From the NCBI GenBank assembly GCA_006954405.1, contig LVVQ01000001.1, positions 992,001 through 1,056,000 on the forward strand: 64,000 bases of DNA. The letters are read 5' to 3'. Source of the DNA: Candidatus Methanarcanum hacksteinii. Lineage in GTDB: Archaea; Thermoplasmatota; Thermoplasmata; Methanomassiliicoccales; Methanomethylophilaceae. Below, piece by piece: positions 26,924 to 36,300 of the stretch (position 1 is its first letter; each line of letters begins with the position of its first letter). The position numbers were made by a program, and so were the translations under genes. The notes beneath the pieces are model-generated. The model saw only the letters and a list, made by a program, of their open reading frames with translations, searched no databases and was not told the origin of the DNA.

Positions 26924-28216
26924 TCATTCGTTACCGACAGCTTTCCTCATCGCGTCGTAATCAGGCTCCATGCCGAACCAGAGTTTGAATGATTCGGCAC
27001 CCTGACCAACTAGAACATCGGAACCGCTGATTATCTTGCATCCCAATGTCCTTGCCACCTGTATGAGCCTAGTCTTCCTGTTGTAGACCATGTCCAGAAC
27101 GCATTGGTCCCCGTTCATCGTATTGAGATCAAACGGATAGATCGAATCCATGATCATACCGATGGGTGTGCAATTGATTATGATGTCATATCCTGACACA
27201 TCGGGATCGGAAGTGGGTTCGACAAGGAGATCGTCACATAATTCCAACAACGTGACCTCATTCCTTGCAAGAACGTGAACATCACATCCCATGGATTTCA
27301 TCGCATAGGCGGATGCCCTCGCAGCACCTCCCGAACCGATGACCAATGCACGTTTGTTGCCAAGATCGTAACCAGACATAGCAAATGCTCTCATGATCCC
27401 TGTACAATCGGTGTTGTATCCTTTCAATTTACCATCATCGTTAACGATGGTGTTCACTGCACCGATCTTGATCGATTCTTCAGAACACTCATCGAGCATC
27501 GACATGATCTCTGTCTTGTATGGGATGGTGATGTTCAATCCCCTTATCTGATATTGGACCATGACCTCTCCGATTCTATCAGATGTCTTCGAATCGAATG
27601 TAAGTGGTATCGCGTTAAGTTTCGCCTTCTTTATGGCAGCGTTCTGTATCGCTGTGAATTTGTTGTGCTGTATGTTGCATCCGGCGATCCCGACGATCGT
27701 GCAATCGTCGCCCAGATCATCCAATACATCTGCTTCCAACTGACCCTCTGCCGTAGGTGCTCCGATATAACCGAATGTGAACTCGTTGCCGAGGATGTTG
27801 CTTCTCAACCTCGTTACGGTACCCATATCTCCCATGCCGATCAACACATGTCTCTTGCCAATGATCTGCGATGCCTCATACAATTTACTGAGATCCTTGA
27901 ACGATCTCACAGTGAATGCGCCCTTAGCGATATCCTGTACCTTCGAGAACATGTTGACGATGTCACACACATCAGGCGTTCTCTTAAAATCGTGATACGA
28001 TCTTATGCTCCTGAAACCATGCACGATCTCTGTACCGTTATCGACATAACCATTGAATCCAGAAGGTATGAGCGATGCATCTCTCCCGCATAATGTTATG
28101 ATGGTGTCTGAATCGACGTTATCAGGCACTTTGTCGAACACATCCATGCGCACTTCCTCATAATCATAACGGAATGAAAGCTCGTGCGGCCTACCATATG
28201 TCGAGCATATGCGCAT
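26924..28216 (-). CDS. aroDE: Fused 3-dehydroquinate dehydratase / shikimate dehydrogenase
   Basis: Residues 1-~168 match type I dehydroquinate dehydratase, with H75 in SYHDF and the Schiff-base lysine K98 in AKGAFT. The barrel is compact: the stretch between TLCG and SYHDF is ~30 residues instead of ~75. Residues ~172-430 are shikimate dehydrogenase, with K234 in NITIPYK, NTDC at 268-271 and the NADP loop GSGGAARA. The usual shikimate-binding HSxSP is here H184-N-K-F-T188, lacking both serines. The two steps are consecutive in the shikimate pathway. Its stop abuts the convergent PP-loop gene. Confidence 0.87.
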   Translation of the reverse strand: MRICSTYGRPHELSFRYDYEEVRMDVFDKVPDNVDSDTIITLCGRDASLIPSGFNGYVDNGTEIVHGFRSIRSYHDFKRTPDVCDIVNMFSKVQDIAKGAFTVRSFKDLSKLYEASQIIGKRHVLIGMGDMGTVTRLRSNILGNEFTFGYIGAPTAEGQLEADVLDDLGDDCTIVGIAGCNIQHNKFTAIQNAAIKKAKLNAIPLTFDSKTSDRIGEVMVQYQIRGLNITIPYKTEIMSMLDECSEESIKIGAVNTIVNDDGKLKGYNTDCTGIMRAFAMSGYDLGNKRALVIGSGGAARASAYAMKSMGCDVHVLARNEVTLLELCDDLLVEPTSDPDVSGYDIIINCTPIGMIMDSIYPFDLNTMNGDQCVLDMVYNRKTRLIQVARTLGCKIISGSDVLVGQGAESFKLWFGMEPDYDAMRKAVGNE

Positions 28217-28441
28217 CAGATCGACCTCAGATGTTGAGAAACATGATTCTGCGGTCCGATATACTGTCCGAAGGGGAGATCGTTTCTATCTTCCATGGGA
28301 TGGTACCTAATCATCTGAGAGAATGCCATCATATTAAATTGTTCACACACGGGGTGATGATTGGGGTTGTCGCCCCCATGATGTTATCGAGGAAACGATT
28401 GGAATGCATTTGAATCTAAGATTCATGAAAGGGGCGGTTGG

Positions 28442-29722
28442 TCATGGCCCCAGAGAGGTGATTGGTACAACGAAAACTCCGTCGTCACGACGATATGCGA
28501 TATCCCCAGTGCCGCAGATGACGCAGAGGAACTCCGGTAGTTTCTTAGCTTCGTTGCGTACCATCATATCACGCATGGAAAGAAGGGCCTCAGCAGCTGC
28601 ATCCTCTTGGTTCGATCCGAGTTTTATCTCGAACGCGCCCCATCCTCTTCCTGGTATCTCCAAAACCGCATCAACCTCTCTGTCCTTGTAGTCGCGATAA
28701 TGGAACAGACTGCCTCCATGATATTGGGCATATATCCGGAGATCCCTCTCACATAATGCCTCAAACATGAATCCGAACGTGTTCGGATCCTCCATCAAGG
28801 ATGTCGTGTTCAGACCTAAAGCAGCCACTGATAAGGAGGGGTCAGCGAGATGCCTCTTGAGATTCTTCCCGACCCTAAGGGAGGATCTGAATTGTGGGCT
28901 GAAGGCAAACTGATCCTCTGTGAGGAACAGCCTGTTGAGAACGTTCAGATAATCCTCTACTGTAGGGATCGAAAGAGGATCTCCGTCGAATTCACCGGTG
29001 TCCTTCGCTATTGTGGATTGATTCGCGAGTGTGCTCTCGTTGCGAGCCAATGAGCGTATCGTCCTCATGAGGCCTTGCACATTCCTTTTCCTGCCATCGA
29101 TCTTCTGGGCATCAATGGAACAAGCGTTGAGGAGATACCTATGGAGTTCCGTTGACACGGCATCAGGATCTGCCTCGAGCATCCCCGGCCACCCTCCGCG
29201 GACTATCATCGCAGAGAGTTCCTTCAGTGAATGTTCTTTCGCTCTCTTCGTACTGATCTCTCCGCGGAACAATCCATCCAACGAGACCTTCCCATCAGAC
29301 TCCTTTGACTCGAAGAGTGACATCGTATGCATCCTTATAGGCGAGATACGCTCCGAACCCGAGTGAGATATGCTGGACTTATCCACTGAGGAGGAGCCGC
29401 AGAGTATATACTTCCCCTTCCCGCCGTCACTATCTATCGAATAGCGTACGGCATCCCATATCTTCGGGACATCCTGCCATTCATCGATAAGATGGGGCTG
29501 TTCCCCCTCCAGGGCCAACATGGGATCTATCTCTGCATATTTCCTATTCGAGAAATTACCAGTCGGATCTACCAACGAGAACTCACTCTTGCACAGATGT
29601 CTGGCACACCACGTCTTCCCGCATGCTTTCGGACCCTCGAGACTGACTGCACCCATGACTTTTATGGATCTTTCGATTTCCGTCTCTACCAATCTCGGGA
29701 AGTGTCCCGCAGCCTTGTTCAT
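28442..29722 (-). CDS. AAA_14/DUF4143 ATPase
   Basis: This ~426-residue protein belongs to the common archaeal and bacterial ATPases with an N-terminal AAA domain (VSLEGPKACGKTWCARHL, Walker A; HLIDEWQDVP, Walker B) and a C-terminal DUF4143 domain with a nuclease-like fold (REVDAVLEIPGRGWGAFEIKLG has the D...E-x-K pattern). Its role is not established. ATG 29722 is preferred to the in-frame GTG three codons earlier. Three 23-bp tandem repeats lie 36-104 bases upstream. Confidence 0.88.
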   Translation of the reverse strand: MNKAAGHFPRLVETEIERSIKVMGAVSLEGPKACGKTWCARHLCKSEFSLVDPTGNFSNRKYAEIDPMLALEGEQPHLIDEWQDVPKIWDAVRYSIDSDGGKGKYILCGSSSVDKSSISHSGSERISPIRMHTMSLFESKESDGKVSLDGLFRGEISTKRAKEHSLKELSAMIVRGGWPGMLEADPDAVSTELHRYLLNACSIDAQKIDGRKRNVQGLMRTIRSLARNESTLANQSTIAKDTGEFDGDPLSIPTVEDYLNVLNRLFLTEDQFAFSPQFRSSLRVGKNLKRHLADPSLSVAALGLNTTSLMEDPNTFGFMFEALCERDLRIYAQYHGGSLFHYRDYKDREVDAVLEIPGRGWGAFEIKLGSNQEDAAAEALLSMRDMMVRNEAKKLPEFLCVICGTGDIAYRRDDGVFVVPITSLGP

Positions 29723-29757
29723 AAAAATCACATTGTTTTCGCTAGCATTTAAAGTTT

Positions 29758-29826
29758 GGTTAATTTATTAAAATAAATTCGGTTAATTTACTAAAATGAG
29801 TTTGATTAATTTACTAAATTATATTC
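29758..29826. repeat. Three 23-bp tandem repeats ahead of the DUF4143 ATPase
   Basis: Units start at 29758, 29781 and 29804. Each begins GRTTAATTTAYTAAA and ends in a less conserved T-rich part. The period is exactly 23 bp, near two helical turns, so copies face nearly the same side of the DNA. They cover the promoter of the ATPase gene and look like operator iterons. Confidence 0.7.
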
Positions 29827-29988
29827 AATCCCGCATTACATGCCCATATACCCAGATCGATTCACATAGATTGTACAGTGACATTCGGCTTACACTCATT
29901 ATTCGAAGCCACAACTACACATTGAGATGGGATGAAAGATCTGATGAACATGACTCAAAAAACAGGCCTATCCATCCACGTCCGAAAC

Positions 29989-30906
29989 TCAATCCGAAGG
30001 CAACTTATCATCCGATTGATGTTGATGCGCAGGCTTGTTTATCATCACGATCCCTATGAAAACGAACACCATTCCCACAAGATTGAAGACATCGAGCATC
30101 TCTCCATAGAAGATGTATCCAACTATGGCGCACATGACGACCTCGAGGAACAATACGATGGATGATGTCGTTGCCGTCAGATCCTTCAGACAGAGTGCGT
30201 GCATATAGTACGGGATCAATGTGAATACGATACCTAAGAGGAGTACATTCGCTACCACATCGATGCTTGAGAAAGAAATCTCGAACATCGTCACGGGATC
30301 GGAGAATGGGAACGTACACACCGAACATACGAGGAAGATGTAGAACAATATCGCACTGGAAGCGCATCCTCTCTCCGTAGCATCCTTCACTCCCACAGTG
30401 TACACAGCGAACGTCAATCCTGATATCAGACCGACCAAAATACCGAGGGGATCCGTCGCATCGACGCCGTTGAAGACACCCGATACCAATATGCAACCGA
30501 CGAACGCTATCACGAGTGATGATTTCTGTATCCCTGTCAACCTCTCCTTGAACAAGAAATATGAGATTATCGCCACAAAATATGGTTCTGTATTCTCCAA
30601 TACCGCTGCTAAGGATAGATCGACCATCAATTGCGCTTGGAAATAACACGTGTCCGCAGCTATCTTCACGATACCGATCATCATCAGTAACTTCAGATCG
30701 CTCTTGTTCAGTTTGAACAGACTCCTATCCTTCACCAGGATCATGATGCCTATGAGAACGGTACAGATTATGGATCTGAGCTCGAACATCTGCAGTGAAC
30801 TCAGACCTGCCGCAGATAGTTCTCTGATGCATAATCCGAGGAACCCCCAGATTATGGATGCGGCAGCAATCAATGAGATGGATACGTATTTCCTGATGTC
30901 GTCCAT
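29989..30906 (-). CDS. EamA/DMT-family transporter
   Basis: The 305-residue membrane protein has ten likely segments arranged as two EamA repeats, typical of drug/metabolite transporters (RhaT/YdcZ type). Family motifs include LIAAASIIWGFLGLCIRELS at the start, EPYFVAIISYFLFKERL at the end of repeat one and SSIVLFLEVVMCAIVGYIFYGEML in repeat two. It is the last of three minus-strand membrane genes in a row. Substrate unknown. Confidence 0.88.
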   Translation of the reverse strand: MDDIRKYVSISLIAAASIIWGFLGLCIRELSAAGLSSLQMFELRSIICTVLIGIMILVKDRSLFKLNKSDLKLLMMIGIVKIAADTCYFQAQLMVDLSLAAVLENTEPYFVAIISYFLFKERLTGIQKSSLVIAFVGCILVSGVFNGVDATDPLGILVGLISGLTFAVYTVGVKDATERGCASSAILFYIFLVCSVCTFPFSDPVTMFEISFSSIDVVANVLLLGIVFTLIPYYMHALCLKDLTATTSSIVLFLEVVMCAIVGYIFYGEMLDVFNLVGMVFVFIGIVMINKPAHQHQSDDKLPSD

Positions 30907-31893
30907 TTAATAACCTGTCATCCAGCGATAGAACCTAGTAAGACGGTTCTTGGGTACAGGTTTCTCATCCTTGACCATCATCCTGATGAAATAACCTGTA
31001 TCCCCGTAGATCGTGAACATGTCACAATCCGTGCTATCGCCGTTATACGTCAGTTGTCTCACAGGGAATGTCAATTCCTGTATATGTGTGCCATCATCGT
31101 TGGCGATGAATGTACCGTATATGGTACCGTCATCATGCCTCCTCATGACAAGTTTTGCCTTATGGCCGTTGGTATTGAACATCGCTGTCTTCACACCGGA
31201 TATCCCTGGATGATCTGAACTCTCCCAACCAATCGTTCCATCGATCAATGAAAGGAATTCCCTCCTATCCATATACGCATCCTTGTCGACAAACAGCGTA
31301 TCATCCAACACATTGACGTTGTATCCCAAACGTATCTTCAAGGAATGATACCTCACATCAGGATGGGAGAGTATTATCATGTATAACGACAGGATGATGA
31401 TATCTATCGTGTTCGGCAGATGCTTTACCATCGAATCCCACAGGTATGTGTAATCGAATGCTACATCGTACAATATCGGTAATATGAGTATCAATATCGT
31501 GAAAGAGGTCAACGCATAGAGGCGCATCTGATTGTATCTATTACCGATGTAGAGCAGAAGATTGAGGTATATCCCTAAGACTCCGATGGAACACTCGAGA
31601 ATAGCGTAGGACATACTGATGATATCATCGTGATCGAATGAGTACAACCCCTCCTGCAACACGAAGAGACTGCACATCAGTCCGAATACGGAGATATTCA
31701 TGATAAGATTCTCATTCCTCTTGATGAACATGAATGCGGACAGTGCTATCATGATCGATATCAAGAATATCAGGACTATCTGAGAACTACCTAGGTGCCT
31801 GTTGAATGTCAGGATGTCGATGATACCTAGGGTTATCGTCAATGATAGTACGATTATGGATGCGATCCTGCTTGATCTCGATCTAGCTACCAT
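30907..31893 (-). CDS. Membrane protein with C-terminal soluble domain (paralogue A)
   Basis: 328 residues: roughly six N-terminal membrane segments up to about residue 180, then a ~145-residue hydrophilic domain. Layout and the ending (TIYGDTGYFIRMMVKDE) match the neighbour at 31887-32933 (LFMYGGQGSEYRLRVRDE), so the two are diverged tandem paralogues. The soluble part might be a degenerate PAS or GGDEF-like sensor, but no motif is clear. It overlaps the upstream gene's stop. Family not recognised. Confidence 0.72.
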   Translation of the reverse strand: MVARSRSSRIASIIVLSLTITLGIIDILTFNRHLGSSQIVLIFLISIMIALSAFMFIKRNENLIMNISVFGLMCSLFVLQEGLYSFDHDDIISMSYAILECSIGVLGIYLNLLLYIGNRYNQMRLYALTSFTILILILPILYDVAFDYTYLWDSMVKHLPNTIDIIILSLYMIILSHPDVRYHSLKIRLGYNVNVLDDTLFVDKDAYMDRREFLSLIDGTIGWESSDHPGISGVKTAMFNTNGHKAKLVMRRHDDGTIYGTFIANDDGTHIQELTFPVRQLTYNGDSTDCDMFTIYGDTGYFIRMMVKDEKPVPKNRLTRFYRWMTGY

Positions 31894-32933
31894 TCTTCCA
31901 CCTCATCCCTCACCCTCAGTCTGTATTCGGAGCCTTGTCCTCCGTACATGAACAATGTGTCGCATGTCTCGATCGGACCGTCGGCGGATATGTCGTCGAT
32001 GGATGTCCTGTAAGCATTCAATATCGAACCGTCCTTCGAGCCGGTTATCGTGATGTACAATGAATCATGATCCGCCCACTTCTGTACCATTATCATGGAT
32101 TCGTCGCCGAGGTAGTTGTACAAAGTGCATTTGAATTCGCATTCCACTGGTCCACCATCACTTACATCGGACCAATCCTTCCTGTCGATGAATGCATTGA
32201 GGAGTGTGCGTGCATCACACCTCGTTATGTAGGATGATGGTTCGCTCGCCTTGATGCATCTTATCGAATCCAACTTCCTCAAATAGACATGCGTGGGCAT
32301 ACTGTTCCTGACCTGTTCGCTGCTGACCATCACGAAGAGGATGACGTACATTATGCAGGCGATGCATTGGTCAGGGTATGTTGTGAATATCAATTCCCCG
32401 GGAACATCATACGAATCCGCATTATAGTAGATCTTGCCCATGGTCAAGGATAGCATCAGAAGGGAAGAGCACATCAATCCGATGCGTGATCTGGTCCTCC
32501 ATCTGGCGAACGAATATCCTGTGTACAGCATGTTCACAGCGGTAGCTATCATTATGAGCGCGTACACGAACTGTATTCCACGTGGTTCAGCGAGATTTGG
32601 AAGATTGCTCATGAGCCTGTTGATCGCCATAGACATGGCGAATAAACCGATACCCCGACTGAAGTTGTTGGAGAAATCTATCAATATCATCGTGCCGAAG
32701 GCGATCTGCAGAACGATACCTATGATAAAACAGATGCCGATACTGTCGTAGTACCCTTTGCTGTAATTCAATAGATGGATGTATGCGGATACGATCGCAT
32801 ACACGATGAGCATCATTGCGATGATCTTCACCATCTTCGACAATATGGCGGATGCCATGGAGTGGATGGTTTTTCTTATCGCACCGTTGATGTTCATCGT
32901 AGGCCCGTACATTACATCCGTTAATAAATTCAT
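31887..32933 (-). CDS. Membrane protein with C-terminal soluble domain (paralogue B)
   Basis: 348 residues: about six membrane segments to residue ~210, then a soluble domain with the same order of strands as paralogue A. It ends in TAG within the ATGGTAG overlap with the next gene. The start at 32933 is supported by a TATA-like ATTATTAAT about 30 nt upstream that also serves the divergent gene at 32992; the later ATG at 32897 is an alternative. Family and function not recognised. Confidence 0.7.
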   Translation of the reverse strand: MNLLTDVMYGPTMNINGAIRKTIHSMASAILSKMVKIIAMMLIVYAIVSAYIHLLNYSKGYYDSIGICFIIGIVLQIAFGTMILIDFSNNFSRGIGLFAMSMAINRLMSNLPNLAEPRGIQFVYALIMIATAVNMLYTGYSFARWRTRSRIGLMCSSLLMLSLTMGKIYYNADSYDVPGELIFTTYPDQCIACIMYVILFVMVSSEQVRNSMPTHVYLRKLDSIRCIKASEPSSYITRCDARTLLNAFIDRKDWSDVSDGGPVECEFKCTLYNYLGDESMIMVQKWADHDSLYITITGSKDGSILNAYRTSIDDISADGPIETCDTLFMYGGQGSEYRLRVRDEVEEW

Positions 32934-32958
32934 CCCGTTTGGGGATCATCCGACGAAT

Positions 32959-32970
32959 AGGATTAATAAT
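32959..32970. promoter_or_regulatory. Shared TATA box of two divergent membrane-protein genes
   Basis: GGATTAATAATG contains ATTAATAAT, usable as a TATA element on both strands. It lies ~27 nt ahead of ATG 32992 on the plus strand and ~30 nt ahead of ATG 32933 on the minus strand. Confidence 0.45.
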
Positions 32971-32991
32971 GCAGCTTTCGTATCACTTGAT

Positions 32992-33390
32992 ATGGATGCA
33001 TACAACGGCATTGACTCGAGGATAATCGACATGGCCGTGATATTCATCATCATAAACGTGATCATGGTCGTGTGCGTTATGATGGGGTATGCCATCAATT
33101 TCCTTCACGGGAATGTCGATAATGCCGATATCGACAAACTCGTTTACGACATGGTCATCGATTTCTCCATACTATTCCTGATATACCCTATAGTCAACGG
33201 CAGTAAGAAGGCATACGTGCTTGCGGTCGTGCTCATCTGCATCAATCTGCTGATCTACATATCGGCTACGTTCAGGGATGTGCCTCATACATTCATCATC
33301 ATATTGTCCGTTGCTGCACTCATCGTATTGTTGATGAATCCTATCAGAGGATGGTGCCTTGACAAGAAGGATGATGTCCCCGTCCAATGA
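32992..33390 (+). CDS. Small four-segment membrane protein, unknown
   Basis: About 132 residues with four likely membrane segments, starting DAYNGIDSRIIDMAVIFIIINVIMVV. The frame is open further upstream into the divergent gene, but ATG 32992 is 27 nt past a TATA box and the upstream part is antisense to a membrane protein. The size and segment pattern recall the small membrane protein at 22093, but I see no clear sequence match. It precedes the polyphosphate phosphotransferase gene. Confidence 0.65.
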   Translation: MDAYNGIDSRIIDMAVIFIIINVIMVVCVMMGYAINFLHGNVDNADIDKLVYDMVIDFSILFLIYPIVNGSKKAYVLAVVLICINLLIYISATFRDVPHTFIIILSVAALIVLLMNPIRGWCLDKKDDVPVQ

Positions 33391-33422
33391 TTATTAATCA
33401 TATCCCGCCATTAATCGGTAAC

Positions 33423-34793
33423 ATGGGCAGTTATTCTGGCAAGGAATTAGAGATAGAACTCAATGCGGTACAGCATACGCTATTCAATGACAAGAGGGCT
33501 GTCCTGATATTGTTCGAGGGGGTCGGCGGAAGTCAGATGTCCTTCCTGATCAACGGCTTCACATTCATCCTGGAGCCCAGAGGTATCGAATACCACAGCT
33601 TCACACCCGATAGGGTGCACAACTACCTAGGATACACACCAGCGAAAGGGAAGATCGCGATATTCGACAGGTCATGGTACAGCTACGTCATAGAGAATGA
33701 GATAACGAGTAAGGACAGAGGGAAGTATATCGAATCCCTTGAAAGATATCTCATCAACAGCGGGATCATCCTGGTCAAGATATTCCTCCACATGTCGGAG
33801 AAGAGGATGGATGAGGTGAAGGATTCGTATCCCGTTTCACCTTCGAAGGATTGTGGTTTCCTTGGTGATGAGGATCCTAGCTATCACAGATTCTCGTTGA
33901 AGGAAGATGATGTGTCATCATTGATCGATTCGACTGATTCGAAGGATATGCCGTGGGATGTCATCGATGTCGATAAGTTCAACGACACTGTGAATGAGAT
34001 CGGCAATGTTGTACTGAGAAGATTGAAGGACAGTATAGAGAACGATTACATCCCAACAAGCTCCAGGATCGTGGAGAGATATGATAATCCAAGGAACAGT
34101 GTCGATTTCTCACAAAGACTGTCCAAGAGCGAGTACAAGAACAAGTTGAAGAGATATCAGAGCAGATTGGCTGCACTCCAATGCAAGTTAGCATTGTCGA
34201 ATAGATCATTGGTCCTGCTGTTCGAAGGATGGGATGCCGCCGGAAAGGGAGGGTCCATAAAACGTGTTACGAAAGCATTGAACCCTCGCGGATATGCTAC
34301 CTATCCCACATCCGCACCCAATGATGAGGAGAGATCCAACACCTATCTCTGGAGATTCGCAAGGAGATTACCGCAAAAGGGACATATCTCGATATTCGAC
34401 AGGAGTTGGTACGGAAGGATGATGGTGGAGCCCATCGAAGGATTGTGCTCAGAGAAGGAATACTCCCGTTCCGCCGATGAGATCAATATGTTCGAAAGGA
34501 ACATGACCGACAATGGGCGCATCGTGATCAAATTCTGGATGGATATAACGAAGGATGTCCAATTGGAACGCTTCAATGACCGTCAGAACAACCCTATGAA
34601 ACAATGGAAGATCACCGATGAGGATTGGCGCAACAGGGAGAAATGGGATGAATATGAATCGTTCATCAACACCATGATCGAATCCACCAACACACCCAAC
34701 GCTCCATGGTACGCCATAGAGAGCGTTGACAAGTATTATGGGCGCATAAAAGTGCTGAAGATAATATGCGATACGTTGGAGAAGGAGCTTTGA
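33423..34793 (+). CDS. Two-domain PPK2-type polyphosphate phosphotransferase
   Basis: This ~456-residue protein has two PPK2 domains in tandem, as in polyphosphate:AMP phosphotransferases, which make ADP from AMP and polyphosphate. The C-terminal domain is intact, with Walker A LFEGWDAAGKGGS and the lid-side IFDRSWYGRMMVEP. The N-terminal copy is degenerate: its loop reads FEGVGGSQMS, without the lysine, and FDRSWYSYVIEN. ATG 33423 follows a TATA-like ATTATTAATCATAT by ~27 nt. It is convergent with ppx, two bases between stops, in a polyphosphate cluster. Confidence 0.9.
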   Translation: MGSYSGKELEIELNAVQHTLFNDKRAVLILFEGVGGSQMSFLINGFTFILEPRGIEYHSFTPDRVHNYLGYTPAKGKIAIFDRSWYSYVIENEITSKDRGKYIESLERYLINSGIILVKIFLHMSEKRMDEVKDSYPVSPSKDCGFLGDEDPSYHRFSLKEDDVSSLIDSTDSKDMPWDVIDVDKFNDTVNEIGNVVLRRLKDSIENDYIPTSSRIVERYDNPRNSVDFSQRLSKSEYKNKLKRYQSRLAALQCKLALSNRSLVLLFEGWDAAGKGGSIKRVTKALNPRGYATYPTSAPNDEERSNTYLWRFARRLPQKGHISIFDRSWYGRMMVEPIEGLCSEKEYSRSADEINMFERNMTDNGRIVIKFWMDITKDVQLERFNDRQNNPMKQWKITDEDWRNREKWDEYESFINTMIESTNTPNAPWYAIESVDKYYGRIKVLKIICDTLEKEL

Positions 34794-34794
34794 A

Positions 34795-36300
34795 TCAGAG
34801 CACCTTCATCTCCCTGCCGAAGAGTCTCTTGAAATCTGCGGCGGATTCCTCCAACTTCCAACGCTCCATGCTCACATCCTGATCGGATATCAATGTGAAC
34901 AATATCGTGTTGCCCTTCACAGCCTCCACCGTGAAATCGGTCTCGAGCTGCATCCTATGACGGTCCATCGCATCAGCCATCCTTAGGATCAATATACATT
35001 GTCTGAGTTTGAGCGATGTCTTATCATCCAACTTGCGGAATGGGGAATCATCAGAAGATGGCATCTTCTTGTGATGATATCTCACGAATGTCGCCATCAT
35101 CTGTATCTCGCCCATGTCGAATCCTATCAGGTTCGAGTTCATTATTATGTCATATGACATCACATGGTGTTTCTCATAACCGAATACCTCGCCGATGTCA
35201 TGCAATTGTGATGCGTACTCCAGCATCTGTATCATATGCTCGTTGAGATCGGTGACGAACATATCGTTCAACCTGTCCGCGATCTTGCGTGCACCCTTCC
35301 TGACGGTCATCGCGTGTTCCAAATCGTAACGGCATTTGTATCCGAGTTCCGCTATCGCAGATTCCCTCACATCTATGTCACGAAGACCGTGATTAACACG
35401 ATAATCGACCATCATTCCCTCTTTCAGACCGAAATGGGATATCTCGATGGTGTCGATACCCAATCCTTTCATCAACTCCTCGGCGATCGCACCGCCTGCG
35501 ACGATTATATCGGTACGATTCTCGCTCAATCTCGGGACGGATGAACGCTCATCGATGCTCATATTCTTGAGCGATTCCATCATAGGTGTGAGACATCCAA
35601 GGGATAATGTATCCTTCTTACCGCGCGGGGAGCACATCTCTGATAATGTGACGAATGTCCCCGATGATCCGATCACCCTGTCAAATCCTATCTCCTTTAT
35701 GCGCCTCATCGTACGGTATGCGCATAATTCCACCTCGCGTTGATAGGATGAATAACCTTCCTGTCCCAAGGGCCCCTTGCAATCGAACGGGAATCCGTAT
35801 GCGAATCTGACCGCTCCAAGAGGGAGACTGTCCAAGAACAGCACTTCATTCCCTATGGATATGGAGAATTCGGTGCTTCCGCCCCCTATGTCGATCAATA
35901 ACGTCTTCTCCCTGGGGCCGTTCTCACCGAGTACGCCCAACCTTATCAGACGTGCCTCCTCATCCCCTGGGATCACCCTCACTTCGAGACCGTCGGTCTG
36001 TATCGCTGCCAACAGTTCCTCTCTGTTCTCGGCTTCCCTTGTGGCACATGTAGCATATGCGAACACCTCTTCCGCACCATGTTTCTTCGCATATGCGGTG
36101 AATTTCTTCACGATTATACCGCACTTAGCGATCGCATCCTTGTCGATCATGCCCTTGGAGTAGAGACTACGCCCGACGCGGAGCACCTCCCTGTCCCTGG
36201 CGATCTCGGTCCCAAGTGTACCGTCATAGAACTTTATGACCAACAGATGGATCGAATTCGTACCTATGTCTATGAACCCCACTACTTTGGGCTCAGTCAT
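34795..36300 (-). CDS. ppx: Ppx/GppA exopolyphosphatase with HD-like C-terminal domain
   Basis: 501 residues of the ASKHA-fold Ppx/GppA family, which removes terminal phosphates from polyphosphate or the 5' phosphate of pppGpp. Diagnostic segments are GFIDIGTNSIHLLV at the start, LLIDIGGGSTEFSI with the second phosphate loop near 135-150, and IVAGGAIAEELM. The last ~200 residues carry an HD-type helical domain (LHDIGEVFGYEKHHVMSYDI). It overlaps ppk1 by eight bases, so both are translated from one message. Exopolyphosphatase is the likely role given the neighbours. Confidence 0.93.
   Translation of the reverse strand: MTEPKVVGFIDIGTNSIHLLVIKFYDGTLGTEIARDREVLRVGRSLYSKGMIDKDAIAKCGIIVKKFTAYAKKHGAEEVFAYATCATREAENREELLAAIQTDGLEVRVIPGDEEARLIRLGVLGENGPREKTLLIDIGGGSTEFSISIGNEVLFLDSLPLGAVRFAYGFPFDCKGPLGQEGYSSYQREVELCAYRTMRRIKEIGFDRVIGSSGTFVTLSEMCSPRGKKDTLSLGCLTPMMESLKNMSIDERSSVPRLSENRTDIIVAGGAIAEELMKGLGIDTIEISHFGLKEGMMVDYRVNHGLRDIDVRESAIAELGYKCRYDLEHAMTVRKGARKIADRLNDMFVTDLNEHMIQMLEYASQLHDIGEVFGYEKHHVMSYDIIMNSNLIGFDMGEIQMMATFVRYHHKKMPSSDDSPFRKLDDKTSLKLRQCILILRMADAMDRHRMQLETDFTVEAVKGNTILFTLISDQDVSMERWKLEESAADFKRLFGREMKVL

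Noticed and set aside
27275..28093. 272-codon plus-strand frame
   Set aside because: It is antisense to the AroDE fusion, with Cys/His/Arg-rich composition typical of shadow frames and no start signal.
28231..28413. 60-residue plus-strand frame between aroDE and the DUF4143 gene
   Set aside because: It fills a 225-bp gap and has an ATG, but no ribosome site or family match, and must share the space with the aroDE promoter. Left out for lack of support.
29758..29826. CRISPR array
   Set aside because: The repeats are only three, head-to-tail without spacers, and sit at a promoter. No other spaced repeats or cas genes are seen in the window.
32779..32991. N-terminal extension of the small membrane protein at 32992
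   Set aside because: The extension is antisense to the first segments of the divergent membrane protein, and a TATA box lies just before 32992.
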